In this document: one piece after another, positions 32,354-44,638 of the stretch | Layout of the letters: every line of letters begins with the position of its first letter | How positions within the stretch are numbered: position 1 is the first letter of the stretch | Assembly: GCA_034401135.1 (NCBI GenBank) | Contig: JAWZSP010000001.1 | Coordinates: forward strand, 4,650,001-4,714,000 | Direction: 5' to 3' | DNA length: 64,000 nucleotides | DNA from: Volutella citrinella | Taxonomy: Eukaryota > Ascomycota > Sordariomycetes > Hypocreales > Nectriaceae | The notes under the pieces: generated by a model | Seen by the model: the letters and a program-made list of their open reading frames with translations, nothing else | What the model was told of the DNA's origin: nothing | The model's database searches: none | Translations under genes and position numbers: made by a program

Positions 32354-33701
32354 CTACAAGTCACCCCAGGACTCATCAGCCGCCTTAGTGAACTGGTAAA
32401 ATCCGAGCTCGTATACAAGGCCAAGGGTCATTCTCGCATGCTCCAGCATATGATCGAACGACAGATACTTAATGTTGTCGTCGGTTGTATGGATGTGAGG
32501 GTCGGAGTTCTCGAAAGCTGATTCGATAACGAAGGCGGAAGGGTAGCCGGCTTTGGAGGCAGAAGCATGGTCGGAGCACGCATAGCCACACTTGGTCTCG
32601 ACCCAAGGAATTCGGCAGTACTGAAGTTGGACGTTAACGGGCAGATCGGCTCAAACGCGGGGCGGGGGACATACCTCTTCAACAACCTTCTTAATGAAGG
32701 TAGTCAGACCAGGGTCAACGTAGTCAGTGATGACACCAACACTCTCCGGCTTGCCGGCATCCAGGGTCTTCTGGACATAGCCAGTCATGTCCTGTTGCAG
32801 CATTGCCTTGACGTCACGGCCCTCCGACTCGTAAGACTTGAAAATAGCCTGGCTGCCTAGAAGGCCACCTTCCTCGGCACTTGGGACGTGTTAGCGGATG
32901 CAACGCTTGTGTGGTCGCCGAATCCACTACTAACCTGTACCAGTGGAACTCAATGGTGTTGGCGGCCTTGCCATTGACGACATCCTTGGAGGCGAGCAAA
33001 GCGCGAAAGACCTCCATAATGGTGACACTGCCGCTACCATCATCATCCGCACCAGGGGCAGCAAGGATGGAAGGCAGGAAGAGGTTGATTGAGTCCTGGT
33101 GGGCGCCAATCACGACAGTGCTATTCGATTGGCCGGGAATGGTGGCAATAACTGAGTGCTGCTGCCAGGTGTGGGGAAAGCTCTCGGCGAAGACGGTTTT
33201 GCTGGCGCCGGCCTCCTTGATGATGTCTTTGACCTTCTGGAGAACCCAGTCGGACGACTGCAGGCCGTAATCGGACTTGTAGTATCGGGTGTGGAAGCTG
33301 GTCAGCTTCTTAAGGTTCTTCTCCATGTTCTTCTTGTCCAATCCAGAGATGAGGGCGGCCACCTCATCCTGCTTCGTACACTTGTCGGGGAAGGCGACGG
33401 ACTGGGCGCTTAGGTGTTTGGCGCCGAGGTCCCGAGCGTCTGTAATGTCCATGAAGCGCTGGCCATTCTGGTTCACCGGTTAGCAGATCGCATCGGACTG
33501 AGGCTTCGCGCAACGGCTTACTCGGCGGAGCTCCCATTTCTCCTCCTCGGTGACCCATTGTGTCTTACCAGGGGCCGTCTCGATCAGGAAGCGGTCCTCG
33601 GAGGGGTTGAGAATGACGTTATCGCCCTCAGCCTGCTGGATGAATCGGGCACTGGCGACAGGCACGCAGGCCGCCAGGAGGGAGGCTCGAGAAAACTTCA
33701 T
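32354..33701 (-). CDS. Secreted leucine aminopeptidase, M28A zinc metallopeptidase
   Basis: Four exons (33701-33522, 33467-32935, 32879-32675 and 32620-32354) give 394 residues. A signal peptide (about 1-18, ending VASA) precedes a propeptide of about 70 residues. The co-catalytic zinc ligands are visible in order: His in IGAHQDS, bridging Asp in [10 protein letters not shown], Glu-Glu in SAEEGG (split by intron 2), Asp in ITDYVDPG, and His in DPHIHTTDD. Cysteines in KCGYACSDH form the usual disulfide. It removes N-terminal residues, preferring Leu, from extracellular peptides. The length and layout are as in the fungal Lap1 family. Confidence 0.93.
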
Positions 33702-35095
33702 GGTTGCTCTGCAGCCGTGTTCTTAGGATCGCAGGATAAAGGTGCAGATAAGAGTGTCTAATATGTGTGTGAGAGAGATGATGGAAGGTCAAGGTTGCGA
33801 AGCCGGCTGGAGGCACTGAGCTCCCCCAGGTACATGCCGTTTCGGGACGATGATCTTGTGACGCAGCCAGCACGCCAGCCCCACAGTGGCGGCGCAGGCC
33901 CGGGTGCCTGGACTGTGGGGCTGCTTGCGATAAGCAATGAACTACAATGCCGACGAGGTCCGGATCCATGCCATCATGTCCCATTAATCAACGCTGTTGG
34001 ATGCTTGGATGCCTATGACTGCCAAGATAACCACAGACTCGCCCCAATAAAGGCCACATGTTTCAGTATGGTCGTTGCCAAAACAGTGAATTCCCAGGTC
34101 GCCACTAGGCCAAGCTCCAAACAAAGCCTCCCAACGTGGCCTAAACCTTACATTTTCTGTATTGAGTCAAGGCCAGCACTCTATGGCGCTTCAAAATAAG
34201 ATGCTGTGTTATAACATTGATATTACGCAGTGGCTCATAGATAATGCCCTAGTTTGCGCCAACCAACAGCAAGGCTGCGGTCTTTATCGTTGACACGCAT
34301 ACCAAGTCAACAACGCGCGAAACCCCATAGTCTATACTCTGCCAGTGAAACCGGCCTCCGTCTCACCATTGCCCTTGACAGTTGCGCCTCTTTCGGGTTT
34401 CTAACCATTTTAGCCATCCCAAAACCCACAGTAGAGGGATCCCCGCTGGCGGGGAGAGCCAGCAGCTCTGATGCCATTCTATTAGCTCGGGGGCGAACGA
34501 GATACTCAGGTGCGTTTGCATCAAGTGAGCATTAACCCAAGCACCCTCCCATATGATGAGACAGCTTCATACTCAAATTGTGCCAACGCTTCGTCTAAGT
34601 GGCGGCCCCAGACAACGGCCTCGACGATTAGATCTCTTGGCCTTGCATCTTGCTCCTAGTATGGCACGGAATTGAAGGAGACTAGGGCAGGCAACGAATC
34701 TCAGACGCGAGTTGATGATCCCTCGACAGCCATATTCGCGCAACAAGTCCTTTTCTGGGAACAGGCCGAGAATGGCGAGACAGAAAGGCTTGGCCACCGG
34801 GAGTTGTGGAAGCTTCGCTCCCTGGCTTCACAACCACCAGCGCCATAGAGTCGTAGTGAAAGTTGCACTGGCTCTAATATGCCATGTTCTCCGAAACCGA
34901 GCGAGTCTTCGTCGGATCTCAACTTGAGCTTCTTCGAGGGCTAGAATTCATCAGCGACAGTCCCATAGCTTCACATGAACCAAAGAAACCCTTGACTCAC
35001 GACTCATCCCAACTCGGACTGATCCTTGGGGCATAGGCTCAGTGCGCCTCCATGGCCATGCCCCACGCGGTGGTTGTGCTTCTCATACATAGACC
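33702..35095. other. 1.4-kb intergenic region
   Basis: Between the aminopeptidase promoter and the 3' end of Psf2. Short open frames on both strands show no family resemblance. I recognise no tRNA, transposon ends or repeats. Confidence 0.45.
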
Positions 35096-35949
35096 TTACA
35101 AGGCCATGTCATCATCACTTGCACCATCGTCCGCCCTGTCAACTTGCTCTTCCTCCTCTTCTCTTCGCGCCGCTTCGGTGCTGGCGCCAATCTTGCGCAC
35201 TCCCTCCACGACACCCGTCACGAATCCCCTGCTCTCGGCGAGCTCTATGGCACCAACACCGCGAAGACTCATGACACCGTCCACGCCAGACTCGAGCTGC
35301 GCCGTACTGGCTCGCATCTTGGCAGCGCGCACTTCCTGGAGATCGCGGAGGAGAGATCGGACCTCTGAAGCCGAAGGAAGATCGTCGGAGGCATGTGCCA
35401 AGAGCATCTCTGCGACCTCGAGCCAGTGGTAGGGGATCGAGCCCGAGGGCGCGTCAGAAGTGCACGAGGGCAGGAAGGGCGGCGACAAAAGGATGTCATC
35501 GCCCGCGCCTGAATTCAGCCTCCTCGCATTTCCTCGACCGTCGCCCTTCGCAGGCGGTGGGGGCGGCGGTGCCCATCCATTTGTGTCGACAGTTGTCTCG
35601 TGGAAAATGACCTCGCGCAAAGAGTCGGGATGCAGCCACGGGGGCGGAACGATGTTGGCGCGACGCTGCTTCTTGAGTAGGATGGCAAGCCACAGAGGGA
35701 GGTTGCTCCGATGCGGCGGTCGTAATGTCGGAGTCGCGCCCTGGCAAAACAAGGGGGTTAGATCATTGGGCAACTCAAGACGGGCGAAGGGCGACGGCTG
35801 CAGCTAGGACGAGCCGCTGACCAGGACGCGCTCACCGAAAGAAGGTCGATGCTCTCCAGCCGCTGCCGGGGGACGACTGTTACGAGCTCCATCTCGCACA
35901 TGAAGGCGACCTCGGACGGGACCAGCCCCTGGGGCAGAGGCAATGCCAT
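35096..35949 (-). CDS. PSF2: GINS complex subunit Psf2
   Basis: Two exons (35949-35836 and 35740-35096; 95-bp intron, phase 0) encode 252 residues. The N-terminal B-domain is [20 protein letters not shown] followed by [16 protein letters not shown]. The hallmark [20 protein letters not shown] then IVPPPWL comes right after a short Gly-rich join. The C-terminal alpha domain ([27 protein letters not shown]) is followed by an acidic tail. GINS (Sld5-Psf1-Psf2-Psf3) activates the Mcm2-7 helicase with Cdc45 at replication forks. A Pro/Gly insertion ([15 protein letters not shown]) lengthens the linker relative to yeast. Confidence 0.93.
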
Positions 35950-36871
35950 GGTGAGGGTGTGGTGTCTTGTGGTGTTTGCGGTGCAAGTTTCTGGCGTCGC
36001 TGGCTGGGAGTTTTGCAGCGCGGGGAGCTGCAGACGCGTGCCCCTCACCACCACCTATCGATACATCCCCACCTACAGGAAGCTGCACCGACAGCAAGCC
36101 AAATCGGCCATGGGCAGTCAATGCGAGTGCAAGCGTCCTAGAATAGTACCAGGTGCTATTCACATGTCTCCCTATTTCTATCTTTGAGAAATATCCGAAG
36201 ATTGTTCACCTGCTTGGGAACGGTAGAAGTTTAGATGTCATGGGAAGAGGGCAAGTCAACGTCAATCCCAGCTCTCTCTACCTTCTTCCACCACATTCAA
36301 TAGAACATAACCCATTTGTGGCCACACGCCCCCGTAGACTCGGTAGTTACTTGTTAATTTCATTAATACGGTGTGAGAATTACCTGGGCGTTTCTCTCTC
36401 CTCCCAACATGGAGCAGAAACCCGCCATGAGCAACGGGAGACCGCCTGACTTGGCGGGTTGCAGATGTTGATGCATGCCGAATGACTCAACCCACCAGGC
36501 CGTCTGACACACAGTACACGGTGTTGGCATGTTGAACACGCATTCTCTATACCAAAACCACTCACCGAAGTCGCCATCGTTCCATCGTATGTATGCCGAT
36601 TCACTGCATTCGGAGCAAACATCTCACGTACAGGGTAGCAGCGAGACATTCCCAGCCTGGCCGGCTGGTCTGCCCAAGGGCACGCCATGTGGAGAATTCG
36701 ACTTCCAAATCCACCAACTGCCCGCATTTGTTACGTTACGCCCTTCCAGGCGCCCTGTTTTCGAGACCCTGTAAACTATTAGTTAGTAGAGGAAGCTGCA
36801 GTCGAAAATATTATATAAACTGCACAACGGTGTCTCAGGAAGCCATCAACCCCATCGCTTCAACCGCCACC
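35950..36871. promoter_or_regulatory. Divergent Psf2/Lyc1-like promoter region
   Basis: This 922-bp spacer has a TATATAA box at 36814-36820, about 52 bp before the acetyltransferase start codon. The long plus-strand frame upstream of 36872 is an in-frame extension, not a conserved N-terminus. Confidence 0.55.
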
Positions 36872-37999
36872 ATGACTGCATCGCCCTCACTTGTTCTGGT
36901 CGAGGCCACCCCGGCTGAGCGCATCCGAATCATCAAGGCCACCCATCCGCAATGGGGAACCGCCCTGCCGGACATCAATGATTACCTGGCCCGCGAGGTT
37001 GCGTCCCAGAAGGCCCCCCTCTCTCGCAATGGTGGCTTGTCGGTGTGGATGTTCACCGACGGGAGCCTGGCGCCGGATGAGCGGCCCTTGCTCTCTTCGT
37101 GCGAGACTTACAAGAAGAGGGCCCTTTACACCGACGAGAACGGCAACGTCAAGGAGGGCATCACCCATGGCGTCGCCAGCGTCTTCACGCCACCGGAAGC
37201 CCGCCGCAAGGGTTATGCGGGCAAGATGATGGCCGACCTGGCCAAGGAGCTCCGCGCCCGTGAGCAGAAGAAGGAGGGAGACGCCTTCTCCTCGATCCTC
37301 TGGTCTGACATTGGCCGTAAGTTCTACGCTGAACGAGGTTGGAAGCCCTTTGAGAGTGCGCACCTCTCGATCCCAGCCACTGCCAGTCAAAGCACAGAGG
37401 ATGCCAACGTCCGTGCCATTACGACCGAAGACCTTTCCGCCTTGGCCGCTCGCGACGAGGATCTCATCCGCAGGCGGCTTCTCGCACCGAGCGACAGCTC
37501 AAAGACTCGCGTTGCCGTCGTGCCGGACCTGGAGACTCTGCAGTGGCACTTTAGCCGCGAGGAGTTCATGTGCAATAGCATCTTCTCTCGGACGCCCACT
37601 GCCCTCGGCGCCCTCTACACGCCGCCGAATGCCCCCGAGTCCCGGATCTGGGCCCTCTGGGCACGCAACTACTATGGAGGCATCAACACAGTGGAGAAGA
37701 ACACGCTGTACATCCTCCGGCTCGTCATCGAAGACGAGTCTATTTCCGAGGAGACTCTCGCGGAAGGGCTGAGGGCCATCACAGCCGCGGCCCTGGTTCA
37801 GGCCAAGGAGTGGCTATGCTCCAAGGTGGAGTTCTGGAACCCCAGTGAGGAAGTCAAGGAGGCGTTTCAAGGGCTCCAGGATCTGAATGCCGAGTACGTG
37901 GAACGAGAGAATGATAGCGTGTCAAGTCTGTTGTGGCTCGGCGAGGGCTCGGTCGACAATGTCGAGTGGATTGCCAACGAAAAGTACGCCTGGTGCTAG
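36872..37999 (+). CDS. GNAT acetyltransferase, LYC1 lysine N-acetyltransferase family
   Basis: Single exon. The AUG at 36872 (CCACC ATG context, MTASPSLVLVEATPAERIR) gives 375 residues. The acetyl-CoA loop appears as FTPPEARRKGYAGKMM, with the R-x-x-G-x-A pattern of GNAT enzymes. It is followed by SILWSDIGRKFYAERGW, where the family places the alpha4/beta5 contact. A second alpha/beta half contains LQWHFSREEFM and ILRLVIEDES. This two-part layout matches the fungal LYC1 family, which acetylates lysine in its catabolism. The assignment rests on recognition of the layout, so another GNAT role is possible. Confidence 0.78.
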   Translation: MTASPSLVLVEATPAERIRIIKATHPQWGTALPDINDYLAREVASQKAPLSRNGGLSVWMFTDGSLAPDERPLLSSCETYKKRALYTDENGNVKEGITHGVASVFTPPEARRKGYAGKMMADLAKELRAREQKKEGDAFSSILWSDIGRKFYAERGWKPFESAHLSIPATASQSTEDANVRAITTEDLSALAARDEDLIRRRLLAPSDSSKTRVAVVPDLETLQWHFSREEFMCNSIFSRTPTALGALYTPPNAPESRIWALWARNYYGGINTVEKNTLYILRLVIEDESISEETLAEGLRAITAAALVQAKEWLCSKVEFWNPSEEVKEAFQGLQDLNAEYVERENDSVSSLLWLGEGSVDNVEWIANEKYAWC

Positions 38000-38261
38000 C
38001 CCCAGGAAGCATTGCATCAAACCCTCCATCACTGAAAAGTAGAAAACACACAATACATGTATAAGGCTGCATTAAAAAGTCTCTAAGCAACCTGCATGAA
38101 CTCGCTACTCCGGACCCCCCCTCCCTATATCCATCCCTACCTCCATTCATCATCACGTCACGCCGTAAGCAATCATGGTGGAGTATCATAAACATGGCCT
38201 TGAAACTCCTTTTCCCCGACCCCACATTCTCATCGAAAAGATTTGATTTCATGCAGATGCT

Positions 38262-40002
38262 CTAATAGCTTCGTCCAAACATGGTCCACTTGTCGGCGTT
38301 GCGCTCACACTCAGGGTTGAGGCACTTGGTCTCGCCGGCGACGATACCCTCGGGCTGCTCGAAGGGGACGCAGAGACTCTTCATGCCCATGGTTGCGGCC
38401 TTCTGTCCCTCGGGGACGTCGGGCTGATCATCAGTGCGGGTGGTCAGCTCCTTGATGCGCTCCTCGCACTTGATCTCACCGCAGAAGGGGATCAGCACAA
38501 CGTTCTTGTTGTCAAGGGCAGGGAGAACCTCGTCCCACTTGGTGATCTGGAGGCGGTGCTCCCGGAAAGAGGCATCAGCCTTGTTGTACATGTCCTTCTG
38601 GATGGTCTCGAGCAACTCAGGGACCTTGGTGACAAGCTCAGCCAGAGGAATGGTGTTCTTCTCGCCAGTGTCGCGGCGAGCATAGCTGACCACCTCCTTG
38701 GCCGCATCCTTGGGGCCGAACTCGAGTCGCAGGGGAACACCCTTGAGCTCCCAGTCGTTGAACTTCCAGGCAGGGGTGTAACCGTCACGCCAATCGGCTT
38801 CGATGCGGACGCCGGCCTTCTTGAGAGTGGCGCGAATCTCATCTACCTTGTCCTCAAGCTTCTTCTTATCCTCGGGGGTGGTGCTCTTCGTGATGCCGAC
38901 GGGGATGATGACGGTCTGAACCTTGGCAACACGGGGAGGGAGCACGAGGCCCTTGTCGTCACCGTGGATCATGATCATGACACCAATGACACGGGTGGAC
39001 AGGCCCCAAGAGTTCTGCCAGACATGGATGTGGGAGCCCCTGTTGACGGGGTCCTCGACGGTGATGTCGAACATCTTGCTGAAGTTCTGGCCGAGGCAGT
39101 GGGAGGTAGCGCCCTGGATTCCACGGCCGTTGGAAGGGATGTAGCCCTCGACGGTGGTGGTGTAGTAACCACCGGCGAACTTCTCGTTCTCCGTCTTTCG
39201 GCCCTTGACAACGGGGACAGCGAGGAGCTCCTCATAGACACCGGCGTACCAATCGAGGATCTGCAGCACCTCCTCGCCAGCAAGCTCCTCAGTCAAGTGA
39301 GCAGTGTGGCCCTCCTGCCACAAGAACTCTCGGGCACGGAGGAAGGGGGTAGTCTGCTTGGCCTCCCATCGGACGACAGAGTTCCACTGGTTGAGTCGGA
39401 GGGGAAGATCTCGGTGGCTGCGAATCCACTTGGAGTAGTAGGGGTACATGACCGCTTCGGAGGTGGGACGGACAGCAACGGGGACCTCGAGATCCTTATC
39501 ACCACTGCAGGATGGGTTGAAGTTAGCAAAAGTTGCACAAGAATGGCACAGGAACTATGGGGGTTGAGGGAGGTTCTTACGCCTTGGTGACCCAGGCCAG
39601 CTCGGGTGCGAAGCCCTCGACGTGATCCTTCTCCTTCTCGAGCGACTTGGAGGACAGAAACATGGGGAAGCTGGCCTCGTCGACGCCTAGGTCCTCAATA
39701 CGGGTCTGGAACCACTTGCGGATCTCGTTCCAGATGTGCATAGCTCCAGGGCGCAGGACGAAGAAGCCGGAAATTTCCTGGTAGTACTCGACCATCTCAG
39801 CCTTGAGCACGACTTCCTGGTACCATTGCGGAAAGTTGTCGGCCTTGGAGACAGTGATGCCGATGATGTCGTCAGTCTTCTTGCCACCAACTACAGGGAG
39901 GCTAGCCTGCTTGGCTGCCTTTGCAGCCTTCTCAGCAGCATGGCGGGCGGCCTTCTCTGCCTTCTTGATGGCACTCTTGGATAGTTCGGGAGCCTCCGCC
40001 AT
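38262..40002 (-). CDS. PRS: Cytosolic prolyl-tRNA synthetase (class II, eukaryote/archaeal type)
   Basis: Two exons (40002-39581 and 39504-38262) encode 554 residues. After a Lys/Ala-rich N-terminus comes ADNFPQWYQEVVLKAEM. Class II motif 2 lies in NSVVRWEAKQTTPFLRAREF, and motif 3 in the GDDKGLVLPPRVA region. The anticodon-binding domain has VQTVIIPVG and the zinc-like C-terminal domain ends in GRSY, the Tyr end characteristic of this type. The enzyme charges tRNA-Pro in the cytosol. The lack of a YbaK editing domain and of a Glu-RS fusion is normal for fungal cytosolic ProRS of this subtype. Confidence 0.96.
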
Positions 40003-40677
40003 TGTGGATGGTGATATGCCCAGAGGGAGACTGTAAAAATGTGATGGGGATCGGAGTCGAGTGGCAGAGGCAGCCGAGCAGGTCTGGGCAGGCCTTGGGT
40101 AAATATGTCCCAGCGCAGGTGAGGTGAAAGTGCGGAGGGGAGGCTGATCTGGAGGTGTGAGTCGAACGGCGCGGCCTGACCGATAGCAAATAAATTGCCC
40201 CGCAGTCTGGCGGACGCATGGTCCGTTGTCGTGCGGCTGCTGTCGAGGAAGGAGGGGCAGAGGGGGCACCAACCGCTGCCAGCCGCCACCAAAAATTCAG
40301 GCCCCGATTGTGCGCCTGGCCAATGGCTGGCCACCTTACAGAGCCAGGGCCAGGGGCACCAATCTTAGGCCCCAAGCGCCCCAAGGGCCCCCAGCACAGG
40401 GTGTGCTAACGCAGAAGGGATGCCATCCATTGCCACGGCCAGGTGTGGCGTTGCCCCGAGGCCACTAATACCCCTCCAGCCCAGGACAGAGAGGCGCTGG
40501 CGGGCACACCACCCCGGGGCCGGAACAATGCCGTCCTCCGACCCAAAAATTGTCGAGGGGCACCCTGACAGAGCTTCACAGCTTCTAGAGCCAGGCAGAA
40601 TTTCCTGACGCTCCGCACGCCCTGCACACCGTTGACGAGTCCGCCATCCCCCGTCAACATCCTCACCTGCTGCAACC
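40003..40677. promoter_or_regulatory. Divergent ProRS/CCT-alpha promoter
   Basis: A GC-rich 675-bp spacer with no supported gene. Long open frames here are antisense or shadow frames. Confidence 0.5.
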
Positions 40678-42557
40678 ATGGCCTCCATGTTCGAGCAGCC
40701 CCGAAACGGCACCCTCTTCCTGGGTGGCCAGAAGATCTCTGGATCTGATATCCGAGACCAGAACGGTATGTGCTCCCATCTTCTATTAGGGGGGGGTTCG
40801 CAAGTGGGGGCTTCCGTGGGCTTCCTCGACGAGCCTCACGCCCCGTCGGTTGCTCGACAACTGCTAACTTGCTGCAGTCCTGGCTACGCAAGCGATCGCA
40901 AATGTCGTCAAGAGCTCCTTTGGCCCCAGCGGCCTCGATAAGATGATGGTGGACGACATTGGTGTAAGTTTCATCTCCGCCGCTGCGTCTCTGACCGCAT
41001 AGCCCGCCAGCCTTGTCTCACACATTCTCGCAGGACGTCACTGTCACCAACGATGGCGCCACTATCCTGAGCCTTCTCGATGTCGAGCACCCCGCCGGAA
41101 AGATTCTCGTCGACCTCGCCCAACAGCAGGACAAGGAAGTCGGTGACGGCACCACCTCCGTCGTCCTGATCGCCGCCGAGCTCCTTCGACGAGGAAACGA
41201 ACTCATGAAGAACCGCATCCACCCCACCACAATCATCACTGGCTACCGACTTGCCCTGCGAGAAGCTGTCAAGTACCTGAACGAAAATGTCAGCATCAAG
41301 GTCGAGAGCCTTGGCCGCGAATCCCTCATCAACATCGCCAAGACTTCCATGTCCAGCAAGATTATCGGCGCCGACTCTGACTTCTTCGCCAGCATGGTCG
41401 TTGATGCCATGCAGGCTGTCAAGTCTACCAACAACCGAAATGAGGTCAAATACCCCGTCAAGGCCGTCAATATCCTCAAGGCTCACGGCAAGGGAACCCT
41501 AGAGTCTATCCTGGTCAAGGGATATGCTCTGAACTGCACCGTCGCGTCGCAAGCCATGCCTACGCGGATCCTGGATGCCAAGATCGCCGTGCTGGATATG
41601 AACCTCCAGAAGGAGAGGATGAAGCTGGGTGTTCAGATTACCGTCGACGACCCCCAACAACTTGAGCAGATCCGTGCTCGCGAATCTGGCATGGTCCTTG
41701 AGCGAGTGGAGATGATCCTTAAGGCTGGCGCCAACGTCATTCTCACCACTAAGGGTATCGACGACCTGGTGCTCAAGACTTTTGTTGAAAAGGGTGCCAT
41801 GGGTGTGAGGCGATGTAAGAAGGAAGACCTGCGACGAATTGCCCGAGCGACAGGTGCTACCCTGTTGAGCACCCTGTCTGACCTCAACGGCGACGAAAAG
41901 TTTGACCCCTCCTACCTTGGACACGCCGAGGAGGTTGTCCAGGAGCGAATCTCAGACGACGAGTGCATCCTGATCAAGGGCACCAAGGCTCACTCCTCCG
42001 CCTCGTGCATTCTACGTGGTCCCAACGACTACACCCTCGACGAGATGGAGCGCTCCATCCACGACTCTCTGTGTGCCGTGAAGCGAACTCTGGAGAGCGG
42101 CAGCATCGTCCCCGGTGGCGGTGCCGTCGAGACTGCTCTGCACATCTACCTCGAGGAGTTTGCCGGCACCGTCGGCTCCCGCGAGCAGCTCGCTATTGGC
42201 GAGTTCGCCCAGTCACTCCTCGTTATCCCCAAGACCCTGGCCGTGAACGCTGCCAAGGATGCCACCGAGCTCGTTGCCCAGCTTCGATCACGGCACGCAC
42301 TGTCGCAGCGCATCCAGGAGGGCGACGCGACCGAGGACCAGAAGACGCTTGCACGAAAGAAGGGCTACAAGAACTACGGGCTGGACCTCGCCAAGGGCAA
42401 GGTCGTGGACGAGATCAAGATTGGCGTGCTGGAACCCAGTGTGAGCAAGATCCGGCAGCTGAAGAGTGCCGTCGAGGCCTGCATTAGCATCATGCGCATT
42501 GATACCCTGATCAAGCTGGATCCCGAGCCGGAGCAGGATGACGGACACGGTCACTGA
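40678..42557 (+). CDS. TCP1: Chaperonin CCT/TRiC alpha subunit
   Basis: Three exons (40678-40765, 40878-40963 and 41034-42557) encode 565 residues. The group II chaperonin signature [15 protein letters not shown] spans exon 2, followed by [20 protein letters not shown]. The ATPase motif [15 protein letters not shown] and the C-terminal GGGAVE with [12 protein letters not shown] are intact. Subunit-specific positions ([13 protein letters not shown] at the N-terminus, [14 protein letters not shown] in the apical region) fit alpha. It works in the hetero-oligomeric TRiC ring, folding actin, tubulin and WD40 proteins in the cytosol. Confidence 0.96.
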
Positions 42558-43087
42558 TGTACTGTAATGAAATTAGGCGAGCCAGGACATAGAAAATCAA
42601 TGGCTTCCTCAGTGTCTGCATTCTCATTACGAATCTGCCTTTGTCGAGATGATTGGGGTCTTTGAGTGATGCAGTGTCCGCTGTACTTTCGTGTCTGGCG
42701 TTGGCGGCGTTGCCCACTGGCGTAGAGCAAATGAAGCTGGCGGTGAGCAGCGGGCCTGGCCCATAGATTTCGCGGATATCCATGTGAACTCACTGAAATG
42801 ATGCCAAATCACCAAATGAAACGATGCTGCCGTTATTAAAAAGAAACCGGAAGACCGCGCAATGTGACATCTGTAGGTGTGTGCTTATGACGTTCCCTTG
42901 GAAGGGTTTGCCGAGTGTGGGTTTTCCTTAGGACGTTTTATTTTTATACACTGGACCGAGGCCACGTCTAAGAAACAGTACTTGCGCCCGCCGGGGCATG
43001 TCTTCTCCCCGCCAGTCTATTGCTCACTCTTCAGTCCCCCACATAATACCCTTCCTCCATCCCCTATTCATACACCGTTCGATTCGC
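42558..43087. other. Convergent 3' region CCT-alpha/Rieske
   Basis: 530 bp between convergent genes. Nothing is recognised. Confidence 0.5.
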
Positions 43088-44063
43088 TTAACCGACGACC
43101 AGCTTGCCGTCCTCGGGGAAGTCGTACTCGGGGATCTCGAGGTTGAGGGGGGCAGGACCCTTCCTTATCCGGCCGGAGATATCGTAGTGGGAACCGTGGC
43201 AGGGGCAGAACCAGCCGCCGTAGTCACCGGCCTCGCCAATGGGCACACAACCCAAGTGGGTGCAGACACCTGCCAAGTCGAAAGTCAGTCATCAAGAGTG
43301 CCAGGTGAACGCAGAGAAATTGGGACGTATCATGCAAAGCATGATACATGGGGTGTGTGGACGCTACGTACCCAGCATGACAAGCCACTCGGGGTTCTTG
43401 ACACGGTCGGCGTCGTTCTCGGGGTCTCGGAGAGAGGCGACGTTGACCTTGTTGGCGGAGTCGATCTCCTCCTGGGTTCGGTGTCGGATGAAGACGGGCT
43501 TTCCTCGCCACTTGATGACAACCTGCAGATGTTTAGACTGAGTCGATTGATGACGTCCCGGCTACACTCACGTTCTTGCCCTCGGGGATGGCGCTCAGGT
43601 CAACCTCAACCTTGGCCATGGCCAAGACATCGGCAGAGGCCGACATGTTGACAAGGAACTCTATCAATTCATCGTTAGCTCCGATCAATTGACACTCCTG
43701 GATGGGCCGTCGGCGGCATAGAGCTCCAATTGCAGCTCAATGGCACGCTCCGGCGCTCCAAAATCCAGATTCGCATCACCCACCCTGGACGGTGCTCTTG
43801 GCTCCGGCGGCGCTCAGGGCGCCGAGGGCTCCGACCATGAAGTACGAGTACAGCTTGTTCTTGTTCTCGCCCTGGCCGGAGACGTATTTGCCGAAGTTGG
43901 GGATCTGGGTGCCCTTGGTCTCGCCCTTGAAGGGGCTCGAGTAGGACGAGGCAGTCGCGGCATCGGGGCGCACGGCGGTGGTGCTGAGGGCGCGAAGGGC
44001 GGGAACGGCGGGCTTGGCTGCCGAGCGCAGGCACAGGCGGGAAGCGGTCGCGAGAGTCGCCAT
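43088..44063 (-). CDS. RIP1: Rieske iron-sulfur protein of complex III
   Basis: Four exons (44063-43784, 43660-43572, 43522-43372 and 43269-43088) encode 233 residues. An Arg-rich mitochondrial presequence ([19 protein letters not shown]) precedes a single transmembrane helix ([18 protein letters not shown]). The 2Fe-2S cluster ligands lie in CTHLGC and CPCHGSHYD near the C-terminus, with the [13 protein letters not shown] lid. It transfers electrons from ubiquinol to cytochrome c1 in the inner membrane. Intron 3 contains a perfect 9-bp inverted repeat. Confidence 0.97.
43327..43347. repeat. Perfect hairpin in Rieske intron 3
   Basis: GTATCATGC-AAA-GCATGATAC: 9-bp perfect arms with a 3-base loop, close to the 5' end of the third intron on the transcript. 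Confidence 0.9.
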
Positions 44064-44638
44064 CGTGAGGGTCGTGGCTGTGGCGCGTTGGCAAAGGGGA
44101 CGTCGAAGGGCAAGGTTGAGGTCTTTTCCTTGGTGGTGTCGGCTGATGATGGTTGCCGAAAGTTTTGGGTCAAAAGTGCGGCCTGAGGCTGCAAATCAGC
44201 TTTGAGCTCGGAAATTGACGAGGGCTGATTGGCCCGCTGGCCAGGCGAGGGCCCCCTCCGGACTCTTCCGGGACCTCTCTGAGATTCAAGCCTTCCACCA
44301 AGTTGGCTTACAAGGACAAAAGCGTTCATTCGCAAACACGACAGATGGAGAAAACTGGCCAATTCATTGGCAATATGTGAATCTATACAATTATCCAGAT
44401 TTTTGGGACATAAAATTGGTCATAAATGAATCAATCGCCGTTTTCAATGTTTTGGGCTCCTCTGACCAATAGCCGCTCACCCGTTCGTCCTTTTGCAGGG
44501 CAGCCCAGCACCCACCAGGGATAGCCTACCTTACCTGGTACTCCGTACATTGCTAGTAGGTCATCGGTGAGAGTGAGCGAGCATCTCGCATGTCCACTAG
44601 GCGAATACATCCATTTACTTGCTCGTGGCCTGTTCTAT
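44064..44638. promoter_or_regulatory. Rieske upstream / DDB1 downstream region
   Basis: 575 bp with an AT-rich block near 44370-44460. No gene is supported. Confidence 0.45.

Noticed and set aside
34351..34361. CGG-N3-CCG site in housekeeping spacer
   Set aside because: Lacks the flanking T and A of the cluster palindrome; expected by chance in GC-rich DNA.
33702..35095. Possible transposon remnant in the 1.4-kb gap
   Set aside because: No terminal repeats, target-site duplication or transposase motif could be seen.
38556..39590. Long plus-strand frame opposite prolyl-tRNA synthetase
   Set aside because: Antisense shadow with no conserved sequence.
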